Below are positions 1 through 5,141 of a stretch of 5,141 bases of DNA, in pieces. The first letter of the stretch is position 1. Each line of letters opens with the position of its first letter. A program made the position numbers and the translations under genes. The stretch covers positions 1 through 5,141 of the forward strand of contig CAMOUF010000020.1 of the NCBI GenBank assembly GCA_946626395.1. The letters run 5' to 3'. The notes beneath the pieces are model-generated. The model did no database searches. It had not been told where the DNA came from and saw only the letters and a program-made list of their open reading frames with translations. Source of the DNA: an uncultured Clostridia bacterium. GTDB lineage: Bacteria; Bacillota; Clostridia; Christensenellales; Aristaeellaceae.

Positions 1-71
1 AATCAGTGTTCCGGGGAAAACACCGGGACGAAAAATAAAAGAAAGAAAAATGACAGAAGCGCAGAGCGCTC

Positions 72-77
72 AGGAGG
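72..77 (+). promoter_or_regulatory. Ribosome binding site of the Nif11-leader peptide gene
   Basis: A perfect AGGAGG lies 8 nt before the ATG at 86. It decides the start: the in-frame ATG at 50 has only an A-rich stretch before it, and starting there would add 12 residues with no counterpart in Nif11 leaders. No clear promoter is visible in bases 1-71, so the promoter may lie before the window. Confidence 0.85.
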
Positions 78-85
78 AAAATACA

Positions 86-454
86 ATGGCTATGAATCAT
101 GCGAAGGAATTTATCAACAAGATGCTGGAAAACGAAGAACTGCGGAACAAGTTCGCTGCCCTGAACACCGAAGACGGCCTGGCCGCCGCCAAGGAAATGG
201 GCCTGGACTTTACCACCGAGGAGCTCAAGCAGGCCGGCGAAGATTATGAAATGCCCGCGGAGCAGCTGGACACTGTGAACGGCGGTGATTTCCTGGGTGC
301 CGTCAAGGGTATGTTTGCCGGAATGGGCGCTGGCGCGGTGGTCGGTGGTCTGATCGGCTGCATCGGCGGCCCGGTGGGCTGTGCGATCGGTACGTGCATC
401 GGCGGCGGCAGCGGAATCTTCGGCGGCGCATTCTACGGCGACAAGAACTTTTAA
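86..454 (+). CDS. Nif11-like leader peptide precursor with glycine-zipper, bacteriocin-like core
   Basis: This gene encodes a 122-residue ribosomal natural-product precursor. Residues 1-67 are a Nif11-type leader: an N-terminal helix (AKEFINKMLENEELRNKF), a middle segment resembling AAAKEMGLDFTTEELKQA, and the end LDTVNGG, where a C39-type peptidase/ABC exporter would be expected to cut after Gly67. The predicted core (68-122, 55 residues) has 19 glycines and three cysteines (92, 99, 104), but only one Thr and one Ser. Glycines recur every fourth residue at 71-95 and again, shifted by one, at 94-118, with Pro96 at the switch. That composition recalls unmodified class II (Blp/IIc-like) bacteriocins more than lanthipeptides, which need many Ser/Thr. 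A membrane-active secreted peptide is inferred. No maturation or export gene lies in the window. The leader assignment is firm; the bioactivity is not shown. Confidence 0.88.
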   Translation: MAMNHAKEFINKMLENEELRNKFAALNTEDGLAAAKEMGLDFTTEELKQAGEDYEMPAEQLDTVNGGDFLGAVKGMFAGMGAGAVVGGLIGCIGGPVGCAIGTCIGGGSGIFGGAFYGDKNF

Positions 455-473
455 CTAAGTGAAAACGCATCAC

Positions 474-490
474 AGCTGCGCGACGCAGCT
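474..490 (+). other. Short perfect hairpin in the 3' untranslated region of the peptide gene
   Basis: AGCTGCG and CGCAGCT form a perfect 7-bp stem around a CGA loop, 20 nt after the peptide stop codon. There is no T-run behind it, so it is not a terminator by itself. It stands just ahead of the true terminator and could protect the mRNA 3' end. That role is inference. Confidence 0.5.
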
Positions 491-506
491 TTCAGATCAT
501 ATGAAA

Positions 507-541
507 CCCTCTGCTTTCAAATGAGAGCAGGGGGCGTTTTT
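507..541 (+). terminator. Rho-independent terminator of the peptide gene
   Basis: Bases 507-518 pair with 523-534 in a continuous 12-bp stem with two G-U pairs, closed by an AAAT loop. After CG comes TTTTT at 537-541. This is a textbook intrinsic terminator on the plus strand. It separates the peptide gene from everything downstream, so the precursor is the last or only gene of its transcript. Confidence 0.9.
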
Positions 542-671
542 ATTTATACAACCAGAAAACAAATTGACGATCTATGAAATGTATGGCTATTTTGATTCCG
601 CGCAATTTCTTCCAAATGGTTCAGCATGCTGTGAGCTACCATCCAGGGCAATCGTTTACGAAAAATGTTTA

Positions 672-716
672 CTGGGGGAAACCGCTCTTTGGTGCCCAAA
701 GAGCGGTTTCCCCCAG
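672..716. repeat. Perfect 21-bp palindrome, REP-like hairpin element
   Basis: Bases 672-692 are exactly complementary to 696-716, leaving only TGC as the loop. The arm starts CTGGGGGAAACCG and ends CTCTTTGG. It is not an intrinsic terminator: the plus-strand flank is ACCCCC and the minus-strand flank is AGTAAAC, neither T-rich. It lies between two transcription units, the typical place for dispersed extragenic palindromes of Clostridia. Being a dispersed family is inference, because only one copy is in the window. Confidence 0.75.
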
Positions 717-775
717 ACCCCCTTCCGAGAAAGGCGTATAAAGGATACGAAAAACCAAATCTCCCGGGACATTAT

Positions 776-836
776 TATTGCGATAATATTACGAAAAAAT
801 TAAATGCCATAATAAATTGTTCGCAATATCGTAATA
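776..836. repeat. Four copies of octamer TATTRCGA in an AT-rich block, possible operator
   Basis: TATTGCGA (776-783) and TATTACGA (787-794) lie in plus orientation, starting 11 bp apart. Their exact reverse complements TCGCAATA (821-828) and TCGTAATA (829-836) follow back to back in the same order. The block ends 32 bp before the -35 box at 869. Such spacing suits a protein binding several sites upstream of a promoter, but no regulator is identified. Confidence 0.45.
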
Positions 837-868
837 AGCGGTCACCCTGGGCTACCATCAATTCGTGA

Positions 869-897
869 TTGACAATCTCTTCCTGGGATGGTACAAT
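869..897 (+). promoter_or_regulatory. Near-consensus vegetative sigma promoter (TTGACA-17-TACAAT)
   Basis: TTGACA (869-874), a 17-bp spacer and TACAAT (892-897) match the primary sigma factor consensus with one mismatch. Transcription should start near 904. It reads toward the MutS2-like gene through about 225 nt of untranslated sequence. The -35 box lies inside the palindrome GATTG-A-CAATC (867-877), and TACCATC (853-859) and GATGGTA (887-893) form an outer inverted repeat with almost the same centre. This is a plausible operator layout. Confidence 0.8.
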
Positions 898-903
898 CTT
901 GTG

Positions 904-1056
904 TGCAGAGATCCTGCCAAGAGCGGGCAATCCTGCGGAGGTAGTGTTTGGAATCGGTTCAGTAACGGGGAACATGGCAGATCGAAAAACGCGGTGACAT
1001 GACCGCTTGTTTGCTGATGCCATGGCGCGGTGCTGAACGATACCGGGCACTTTTTT
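904..1056 (+). ncRNA. Structured transcript: small RNA or attenuator leader of the MutS2-like gene
   Basis: The predicted transcript starts near 904 and reaches TTTTTT at 1051-1056. Its 3' two-thirds fold into one long arm. Bases 944-951 pair with 1043-1050 (three G-U), 953-956 with 1038-1041, and 958-962 with 1033-1037, with an A-A mismatch and bulged G957. A loop of 10 by 8 nt follows, then CATGGCA (973-979) with TGCCATG (1018-1024). Inside are 987-990 with 1009-1012, and GCGGT (991-995) with ACCGC (1002-1006). The 5' part (904-943) has only short local pairings. I could not match it to T-box, 6S, SRP, TPP, FMN, SAM or glycine classes. It may be a free RNA or a regulated leader; both are inference. 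Confidence 0.45.
1033..1056 (+). terminator. Probable terminator closing the 904-1056 transcript
   Basis: The descending strand of the long hairpin (1033-1050), paired with 944-962, runs directly into six T. The stem is imperfect, with three G-U pairs, one mismatch and one bulge, and the hairpin is much longer than usual. Even the small local fold GTGCT (1030-1034) with GGCAC (1046-1050) would place a weak stem at the T-run. The T-run is 72 nt before the MutS2-like start codon, where termination would act as attenuation. Confidence 0.5.
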
Positions 1057-1128
1057 GTTTGCCCTTTTTCACCCGCATTCCCCGATCCTTGTTCATGTCG
1101 ATATAAAAATAAAAAAAGAGGGATCAAC

Positions 1129-3054
1129 ATGACACAGGATATGCTGACATTGGATTTTGACAAGATCATTGAACGCCTGCAGGCGCACGCTGTATCACCC
1201 CTGGCACGGAAAAAGCTGGCGGACACCGCGCCGATCATGAACGAAGGGCTGTGCAAAGCCCGCATGGAGGAAACCACCGCCGCCCTGCATGTGATGAAAA
1301 ACGCGGGTTCCCCGCCGTTGGCGGATATGGAGGAAGTAGAAAAGAGCCTGACCGAATCGGCCCAGGGCGGGATGCTGCTGCCGGAGCAGCTGAGCGGCAT
1401 TGCGCGGTTTTGCGTGACGGTGCGCCGGATGCGGCAATATCTGCAAGGCGCGAAAATGTTCAGCGCCGGTATCGCCTCCTGGCAGACGGAGCTGCCGGAC
1501 TTGCGAGCATTGGAGGAGGAGATCGATGAAAGCGTCCGCGAGGATGCGATTCTGGACGATGCTTCGCCCACGCTGCGCAATCTGCGCAGGCAGCGGGAAC
1601 GCGCCGAGCAGGAGATTCGGGAAAAACTGAACCAGGTGCTGCTGCATCAGAAGCAAAAGCTGGCGGACAGCTATATCACCCAACGGAACGGAGCCTTCGT
1701 GCTGCCGGTGCAGAAGCGCTTCCAAAGCGCCTTCCCCGGCCGCGCGGTGGACGCATCCGCCAAGGGAAACACCGTGTTCATGGAGCCCACGGCGGTGCAG
1801 GCTTTGCGCCAGACGCTGGAAGGGCTTTTGGTGGAAATTGACACCGAGGAGCGCCGCATTCTCTGGACCCTCAGCGACCGGGTGGCGGGGGAGGAACCGG
1901 CGCTGCGCGCCTCTATCCGCGTGATGACGGACTTGGACGCGCTGTTTGCCCGGGCAAAGCTGAGTGCGGAGATGGATGCCCGACCCGTGGCAATCACCGG
2001 GGAAAGACGCATCCGCCTGGTGCAGGCCCGGCATCCGCTGCTGAGTCCAACGGCCTGCGTGCCGCTGAACCTGGAAATGGCCCTGCCGGATACGGCCATT
2101 GCCGTCACCGGGCCGAACACCGGCGGCAAAACGGTGTGCCTGAAAACGGTGGGTCTGCTGACCCTGATGGCCCAGAGCGGCCTGCATATACCCTGCGGAG
2201 AGGGAACCGTGATTGGGATGATGGATCATGTGCTGTGCGACATTGGCGACAGCCAGTCTATCAGCCAGAATCTGTCCACCTTTTCCGGCCACATGACCAA
2301 TGTGATCCGTATTTTGCAATCGTGCAGCCGGGACAGTCTGGTGCTGCTGGACGAACTGGGCAGCGGCACCGACCCCTTGGAGGGTTCCGGCCTGGCGGCG
2401 GCGATCCTGGAAGAACTGGTGCGGCGCGGCTGTTTCTTCCTGGTCACCACCCACGATCCCCAGATCAAGCAGTGGGCGGAACAGACCGCAGGCGTTGTTT
2501 CCGCGCGGATGGCCTTTGACCGGGAATCGCTGATGCCCCTGTACCGGCTGGAGCTGGGCATGAGCGGCGAAAGCTGCGCCATTGAAATCGCCCGCCGCCT
2601 GGGGATGGACGAAGGCTTGCTGGCCCGGGCGCGGCAGGTGGCGGAGCACGGCCCTGATGCGAAGGCTGAAACCGGGCGTCACCGCCCCATGCGCATACCC
2701 GCCAGCCGCCTGATGCGCCTGGAAGTGAAAAAGGAAGGCAGCTACGAGCGCTTCACCATGGGCGACAGCGTGCAGCTGCTGCCCGAAAAAAAGACCGCCA
2801 TCGTGTACCGCGGGGCGGACGATGACGGGAATGTGATCATTCAGCTGCAAGGAGAAAAAATAACTGTACGCCACAACCGGCTCAGGCTGCTGGTGCCAGC
2901 GGCGGAACTTTACCCGCCGGACTATGATTTCTCCATCATTTTTGACACCGTGGCCAACCGGAAGGCGGCGCATATCATTGCCCGCAAGTATGACGCGGAC
3001 GCGGTGGTGGTGCTGAAGGAAGGAAAAATGGATGGCGGATGCAGCAGAAATTGA
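1129..3054 (+). CDS. mutS2: MutS2-type DNA-binding ATPase lacking the Smr domain
   Basis: This 641-residue protein belongs to the MutS2 side of the MutS family, cytosolic ATPases that bind branched or collided nucleic acids. Residues 1-300 match the MutS2 core: LDFDKIIERL near the start, a helical charged stretch at 145-185, then NGAFVLPV (187-194) and GNTVFMEP (213-220). The ATPase has P-loop GPNTGGKT (328-335), signature DIGDSQSISQNLSTFSGHM (371-389), Walker B VLLDE (405-409) and H-loop His442. A KOW-like segment (542-588) and a tail with YDFSIIFDTVANRK (599-612) follow. Usual MutS2 is about 780 residues; here most of the post-ATPase coiled coil and the C-terminal Smr nuclease are absent. 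GAGGG at 1118-1122 supports ATG 1129 over the in-frame GTG at 1030, which lies inside the leader hairpin. Nuclease action is not expected; a repair, recombination or ribosome-linked role is open. Confidence 0.92.
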   Translation: MTQDMLTLDFDKIIERLQAHAVSPLARKKLADTAPIMNEGLCKARMEETTAALHVMKNAGSPPLADMEEVEKSLTESAQGGMLLPEQLSGIARFCVTVRRMRQYLQGAKMFSAGIASWQTELPDLRALEEEIDESVREDAILDDASPTLRNLRRQRERAEQEIREKLNQVLLHQKQKLADSYITQRNGAFVLPVQKRFQSAFPGRAVDASAKGNTVFMEPTAVQALRQTLEGLLVEIDTEERRILWTLSDRVAGEEPALRASIRVMTDLDALFARAKLSAEMDARPVAITGERRIRLVQARHPLLSPTACVPLNLEMALPDTAIAVTGPNTGGKTVCLKTVGLLTLMAQSGLHIPCGEGTVIGMMDHVLCDIGDSQSISQNLSTFSGHMTNVIRILQSCSRDSLVLLDELGSGTDPLEGSGLAAAILEELVRRGCFFLVTTHDPQIKQWAEQTAGVVSARMAFDRESLMPLYRLELGMSGESCAIEIARRLGMDEGLLARARQVAEHGPDAKAETGRHRPMRIPASRLMRLEVKKEGSYERFTMGDSVQLLPEKKTAIVYRGADDDGNVIIQLQGEKITVRHNRLRLLVPAAELYPPDYDFSIIFDTVANRKAAHIIARKYDADAVVVLKEGKMDGGCSRN

Positions 3055-3084
3055 TCACTCCCTTGGCAAAACCAAAGCATAAAC

Positions 3085-3111
3085 GCTGGGGGACGGGGAC
3101 AGAGCCCCCGC
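3085..3111. other. GC-rich hairpin after the MutS2-like gene, doubtful terminator
   Basis: GGGGG (3088-3092) pairs with CCCCC (3105-3109), extended by GC (3085-3086) with GC (3110-3111) across a bulged T, around a 12-nt loop. The following bases are TTATTG, a poor T-run, so termination would be inefficient. It is the only candidate stop for the MutS2-like transcript before the convergent gene. It may instead be a dispersed palindromic repeat. Confidence 0.35.
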
Positions 3112-3140
3112 TTATTGAGTGACCTTCCGCTCCATGACGG

Positions 3141-3194
3141 TGGCCCTAAATCACCGTGACAAATGGCCTTATTTCTCCGTGCACATGGCCTTAT
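3141..3194. repeat. Imperfect tandem repeat TGGCC...CCGTG, possible insertion-sequence end remnant
   Basis: TGGCC recurs at 3141, 3164 and 3186, so two units of 23 and 22 bp and the start of a third stand in tandem. CCGTG occurs in each full unit, and ATGGCCTTAT is identical at 3163-3172 and 3185-3194. ACGGTG (3137-3142) and CACCGT (3152-3157) also form a 6-bp inverted repeat. Short multiple repeats of this size are typical of the terminal transposase-binding sites of IS21-family elements. No transposase is present, so at most this is a solo end. The link to IS21 is an inference from repeat architecture. Confidence 0.4.
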
Positions 3195-3237
3195 CGAGCC
3201 GGAAGAACACTCCAGCCTCCTTGATCGTCTTCGTCCC

Positions 3238-4485
3238 TCATGTTGATTCGTCAGTGCTCGTTGACGGCTTGATTTCCAAATATAGGTTTTCGCCGCTTGG
3301 TTCGTCCATGACCAGCTTCAAGTACGCGCCGAAGGTGTTTTCCCCGTATTCCATCCAGGCCATATACCCCGGGTCCTGCCGCCAGGCGGGATCAGCGCTG
3401 CGATAGACGCCGGAAAAATAGGCTGCATTGAAGCGGGCGGAAAAATCCAGCATATCCTGGAGCGCCTCGGGAGGGATCATCTGATCTGCCAGGGCGGCGC
3501 GGTTTTTTTCTGTGGTAATGTCGGCAAACCAGGCGCGGCTCATTTCCTGGAATCCATCCGGCAAATGTTCGTCGCACAGCTGCCTGGTCTCGTAGGTGAT
3601 CGTTCCATCCTCCGCCGCCGTCACCAGGGCATAGCGATGGGGAGACATGCAAAACGCCCCCGTGGCCGCGTCATATAAGCCTTCCGACGCCGCGATGTGC
3701 TGGATGTGCAGATGCCCGGACAGGTTCAGCTTCGCTCCGTGGGATCGCAAAAGGTCTGCCATCACGGTATCGTTCAGCATCAAAAAGCTTTCCCGGCTGA
3801 AGGAGGTATGGGCCACCAGACTGTGGTGGGTGCAGGTGATCACCTGCGCCCCGGCTGCGTTCGCGTCCCGCAAAACCAGCTCCAGCCAATCCCGATGAGC
3901 CGGGGTGAAAAGGCCGAACACCTGGGCTGACCCCTGATAATAGGCCACGTCGGCCAAGGCCAGCCACAGCCGGTCCGAGAGCGCCACATGATAGGAAAGG
4001 TTGGCGCCCTCTCCCTCCGCTGGACACATAAAATCCCGGTAGATGGAGGCAAATTCTTCCTCCGTCACGCTCTTTGTATATCGCCAGGCGTTTTCTTCGT
4101 AGGCAACGGAGGACAGCACGTTGATGTCGTGATTGCCGGGGATCACGTACACCGGCGTGCCACCTGCCTCGATCCGCGCGAATCTTTCCGCCAGCGCTTC
4201 ATGGCTGGCTTTTTCGCCGTTAAAGGACAGATCGCCGGTGACGATCAGGGCATCGGGCCGCTGGTGCAGCGCCTCCGCCTCCAGCGCGTCCATCAGTTCT
4301 TCACCGTACTGGCTGATTTTCCCGTCCCCCGCCCGCAGGGCCCGGAGAAACAATTCGCTGCCCTGGTACAATTCCTTGGCCAGATAATGCAGATCGGACA
4401 CCACCATCAGCCGCGTTTCCGCCTGCCCGAGCGCGGGCAGCAGCAAAAGCGCCAGCAAGATCATCCAAACCGCACGCCGTTTCAT
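3238..4485 (-). CDS. Secreted calcineurin-like metallophosphoesterase
   Basis: This 415-residue protein starts with a signal peptide: MKRR, a hydrophobic run at 5-16, and likely cleavage after LGQA (19-22). With no cysteine at the cut it is exported rather than lipid-anchored. The calcineurin-like metallophosphoesterase motifs are complete: DLH (31-33), GDLSFNGE (84-91), GNHD (117-120), THH (219-221) and GHLH (257-260). They build a two-metal site that hydrolyses phosphoester bonds; the substrate cannot be read from the sequence. Residues 264-415 form a C-terminal extension I do not recognise, ending in a Ser/Thr/Asp-rich tail. I start at the ATG of MKRR because AGGAAGG (4491-4497) lies 5 nt before it; the in-frame ATG at 4498-4500 overlaps that site. 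The gene follows an alpha-galactosidase fragment by 71 bp on the same strand and converges with the MutS2-like gene. No clear terminator follows it. Confidence 0.93.
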   Translation of the reverse strand: MKRRAVWMILLALLLLPALGQAETRLMVVSDLHYLAKELYQGSELFLRALRAGDGKISQYGEELMDALEAEALHQRPDALIVTGDLSFNGEKASHEALAERFARIEAGGTPVYVIPGNHDINVLSSVAYEENAWRYTKSVTEEEFASIYRDFMCPAEGEGANLSYHVALSDRLWLALADVAYYQGSAQVFGLFTPAHRDWLELVLRDANAAGAQVITCTHHSLVAHTSFSRESFLMLNDTVMADLLRSHGAKLNLSGHLHIQHIAASEGLYDAATGAFCMSPHRYALVTAAEDGTITYETRQLCDEHLPDGFQEMSRAWFADITTEKNRAALADQMIPPEALQDMLDFSARFNAAYFSGVYRSADPAWRQDPGYMAWMEYGENTFGAYLKLVMDEPSGENLYLEIKPSTSTDEST

Positions 4486-4528
4486 GCCATCCTTCCTCAT
4501 TTCATTCTTTTCAATTTCTCTCGGGGTT

Positions 4529-4544
4529 ATTATAGTCTATAGTC
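4529..4544 (-). promoter_or_regulatory. Possible -10 box and GACTATA tandem repeat before the metallophosphoesterase gene
   Basis: On the minus strand TATAAT (4529-4534) stands 43 nt before the start codon at 4485. It overlaps a perfect tandem duplication of GACTATA (4531-4537 and 4538-4544). No good -35 hexamer lies 16-18 bp upstream, so this is a weak or activated promoter, or chance. If real, it lets the phosphoesterase be transcribed independently of the galactosidase. Confidence 0.4.
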
Positions 4545-4556
4545 CATTTGGATGCC

Positions 4557-5141
4557 TTACTTTCTGCACCAGATTACCGCGCCACGAAGCTCGCCATCCA
4601 GCGGAGAACCGAAGCGCTTGATTTCCCTGTATCCCGCCATCCATTTTGATACCGGGGGATTCGCGCCGCCCGCATAGGTATGAACGACCAACAGCGCTTC
4701 GTCTCCCAGCGTCCGCCGCACGATCTGAAAGCCCTTCGGCTTGGAATAATCCTGTACCGTGGATTCGATCACATCCGTGAATCCGTTCCGGATGATATGC
4801 CGCACCTGGGCATACAGCGCAATGGCGTCCAGCGCCTGCTGCCAACGTTCCTGCGGCAGCTGATCCACATCCCCGGACAGGCAGAGCCGGCCCAGGAAGG
4901 CGGAGGTCAGCACAAAGTTGATCCGGTGCTCGTCCGCGTCCGCGCGAAGCACCGCCCAGATCTGGGACTGCTCCGGACGGATCAGCCTGTGCAGGTTCGC
5001 CGCGATCAGCGGAATGGCAAGCGCTTCGTGGGCGTCGGAGAAGCTGGCCTGGGAGACCAGGGACATCATGGAGGGCTCCAGCCGGTGGCCGCCGGAGGAG
5101 CAGTTCTCGATCACCAGCTCCGGAAGCTCTTGGGCGATATG
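4557..5141 (-). CDS. Alpha-galactosidase, GH36 type (C-terminal part, 5' end outside window)
   Basis: The frame is open to the window edge and gives the last 194 residues; a GTG at 5112-5114 is internal, not a start. Fragment residues 12-20 read ENCSSGGHR, the GH36/melibiase hallmark ENCSSGG-x-R near the catalytic acid/base. The following SDAHE (35-39) fits the SDxxE/SDDTD position, so Asp36 is the likely general acid/base. The nucleophile motif lies upstream, outside the window. Residues from about 90 onward form the C-terminal beta-rich part, where sequence is usually poorly conserved; it includes VVHTYAGG. The enzyme would release terminal alpha-galactose or related sugars from oligosaccharides or glycoconjugates. 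No signal peptide can be judged. TAA at 4557-4559 precedes the phosphoesterase gene by 71 bp with no terminator between, which allows co-transcription. Another alpha-glycoside specificity within GH36 is possible. Confidence 0.85.
   Translation of the reverse strand, partial: HIAQELPELVIENCSSGGHRLEPSMMSLVSQASFSDAHEALAIPLIAANLHRLIRPEQSQIWAVLRADADEHRINFVLTSAFLGRLCLSGDVDQLPQERWQQALDAIALYAQVRHIIRNGFTDVIESTVQDYSKPKGFQIVRRTLGDEALLVVHTYAGGANPPVSKWMAGYREIKRFGSPLDGELRGAVIWCRK

Larger units (their letters stand above)
545..868. other. Intergenic stretch without a supportable gene
   Basis: No reading frame here looks like a protein. The longest plus-strand frame runs straight through a perfect palindrome, has no ribosome binding site and gives a composition unlike any family I know. 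What the stretch does hold is a 21-bp palindrome (672-716), an AT-rich section with four octamer repeats (776-836), and the left arm of a dyad around the promoter at 869-897. The nonamer GCTACCATC occurs at 635-643 and again at 851-859. Confidence 0.7.

Noticed and set aside
1..30. Weak dyad GTGTT/AACAC near the left edge
   Set aside because: Only five pairs and no T-run, so not distinguishable from chance.
50..85. Upstream in-frame start for the peptide gene
   Set aside because: It has no Shine-Dalgarno sequence, while AGGAGG sits correctly before the ATG at 86, and the extra residues do not fit a Nif11 leader.
672..720. The 21-bp palindrome as a terminator
   Set aside because: Neither strand has a T-run after the stem.
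564..803. A 79-codon plus-strand open frame in the intergenic gap
   Set aside because: It reads through the perfect palindrome, lacks a ribosome binding site and gives a low-plausibility protein.
904..1056. T-box or 6S RNA as identity of the structured transcript
   Set aside because: No AGGGTGGNACCGCG antiterminator motif was seen, and the predicted 5' end does not pair with the 3' end as in 6S RNA.
1030..1128. In-frame GTG extension of the MutS2-like gene
   Set aside because: The segment overlaps the hairpin and T-run, encodes residues not found in MutS2 proteins, and a ribosome binding site precedes ATG 1129.
1195..2973. Long minus-strand open frame opposite the MutS2-like gene
   Set aside because: It is the antisense of a well-conserved coding sequence, rich in His, Gln and Arg as such shadows are, with no family resemblance.
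3988..4542. Plus-strand open frame opposite the phosphoesterase gene
   Set aside because: It overlaps the fully motif-supported metallophosphoesterase and has no recognisable domain.

Overview
The window looks like a chromosomal segment of a moderately GC-rich member of the Clostridia (Bacillota), probably a gut or rumen organism. The reasons are strong AGGAGG-type ribosome binding sites, a consensus vegetative promoter (TTGACA, 17 bp, TACAAT), a MutS2-type ATPase, a Nif11-leader peptide gene and a GH36-type alpha-galactosidase. The genus cannot be fixed from sequence reading alone.

Positions 1-541 hold one small plus-strand gene with its own terminator. It encodes a 122-residue natural-product precursor: a Nif11-like leader ending in Gly-Gly, then a 55-residue core. 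The core is 35% glycine, arranged as an almost unbroken glycine zipper with three cysteines. No modification enzyme, protease or exporter lies in the window, so its partners, if any, must be upstream of position 1 or elsewhere.

Positions 542-1128 carry no convincing gene but are dense in structure. In order they hold a perfect 21-bp palindrome, four copies of an octamer TATTRCGA in mixed orientation, a near-consensus promoter sitting on a nested dyad, and a transcribed region. That region folds into a long imperfect hairpin ending in six T. It is either a small RNA or an attenuator-like leader for the next gene.

Positions 1129-3054 encode a MutS2-type ATPase with intact nucleotide-binding motifs. 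It lacks the Smr nuclease domain and most of the coiled-coil region usual for MutS2. It is followed by a gene-free convergent gap (3055-3237) with a GC-rich hairpin and a short tandem repeat that may be the end of a lost insertion sequence.

Positions 3238-5141 are on the minus strand. Reading leftward from the window edge, they hold the C-terminal 194 residues of a GH36-type alpha-galactosidase. After 71 bp comes a secreted calcineurin-like metallophosphoesterase with all its metal-binding motifs. The two may be co-transcribed, although a TATAAT box lies between them. There is no evident functional link between the peptide gene, the MutS2-like gene and the minus-strand pair.
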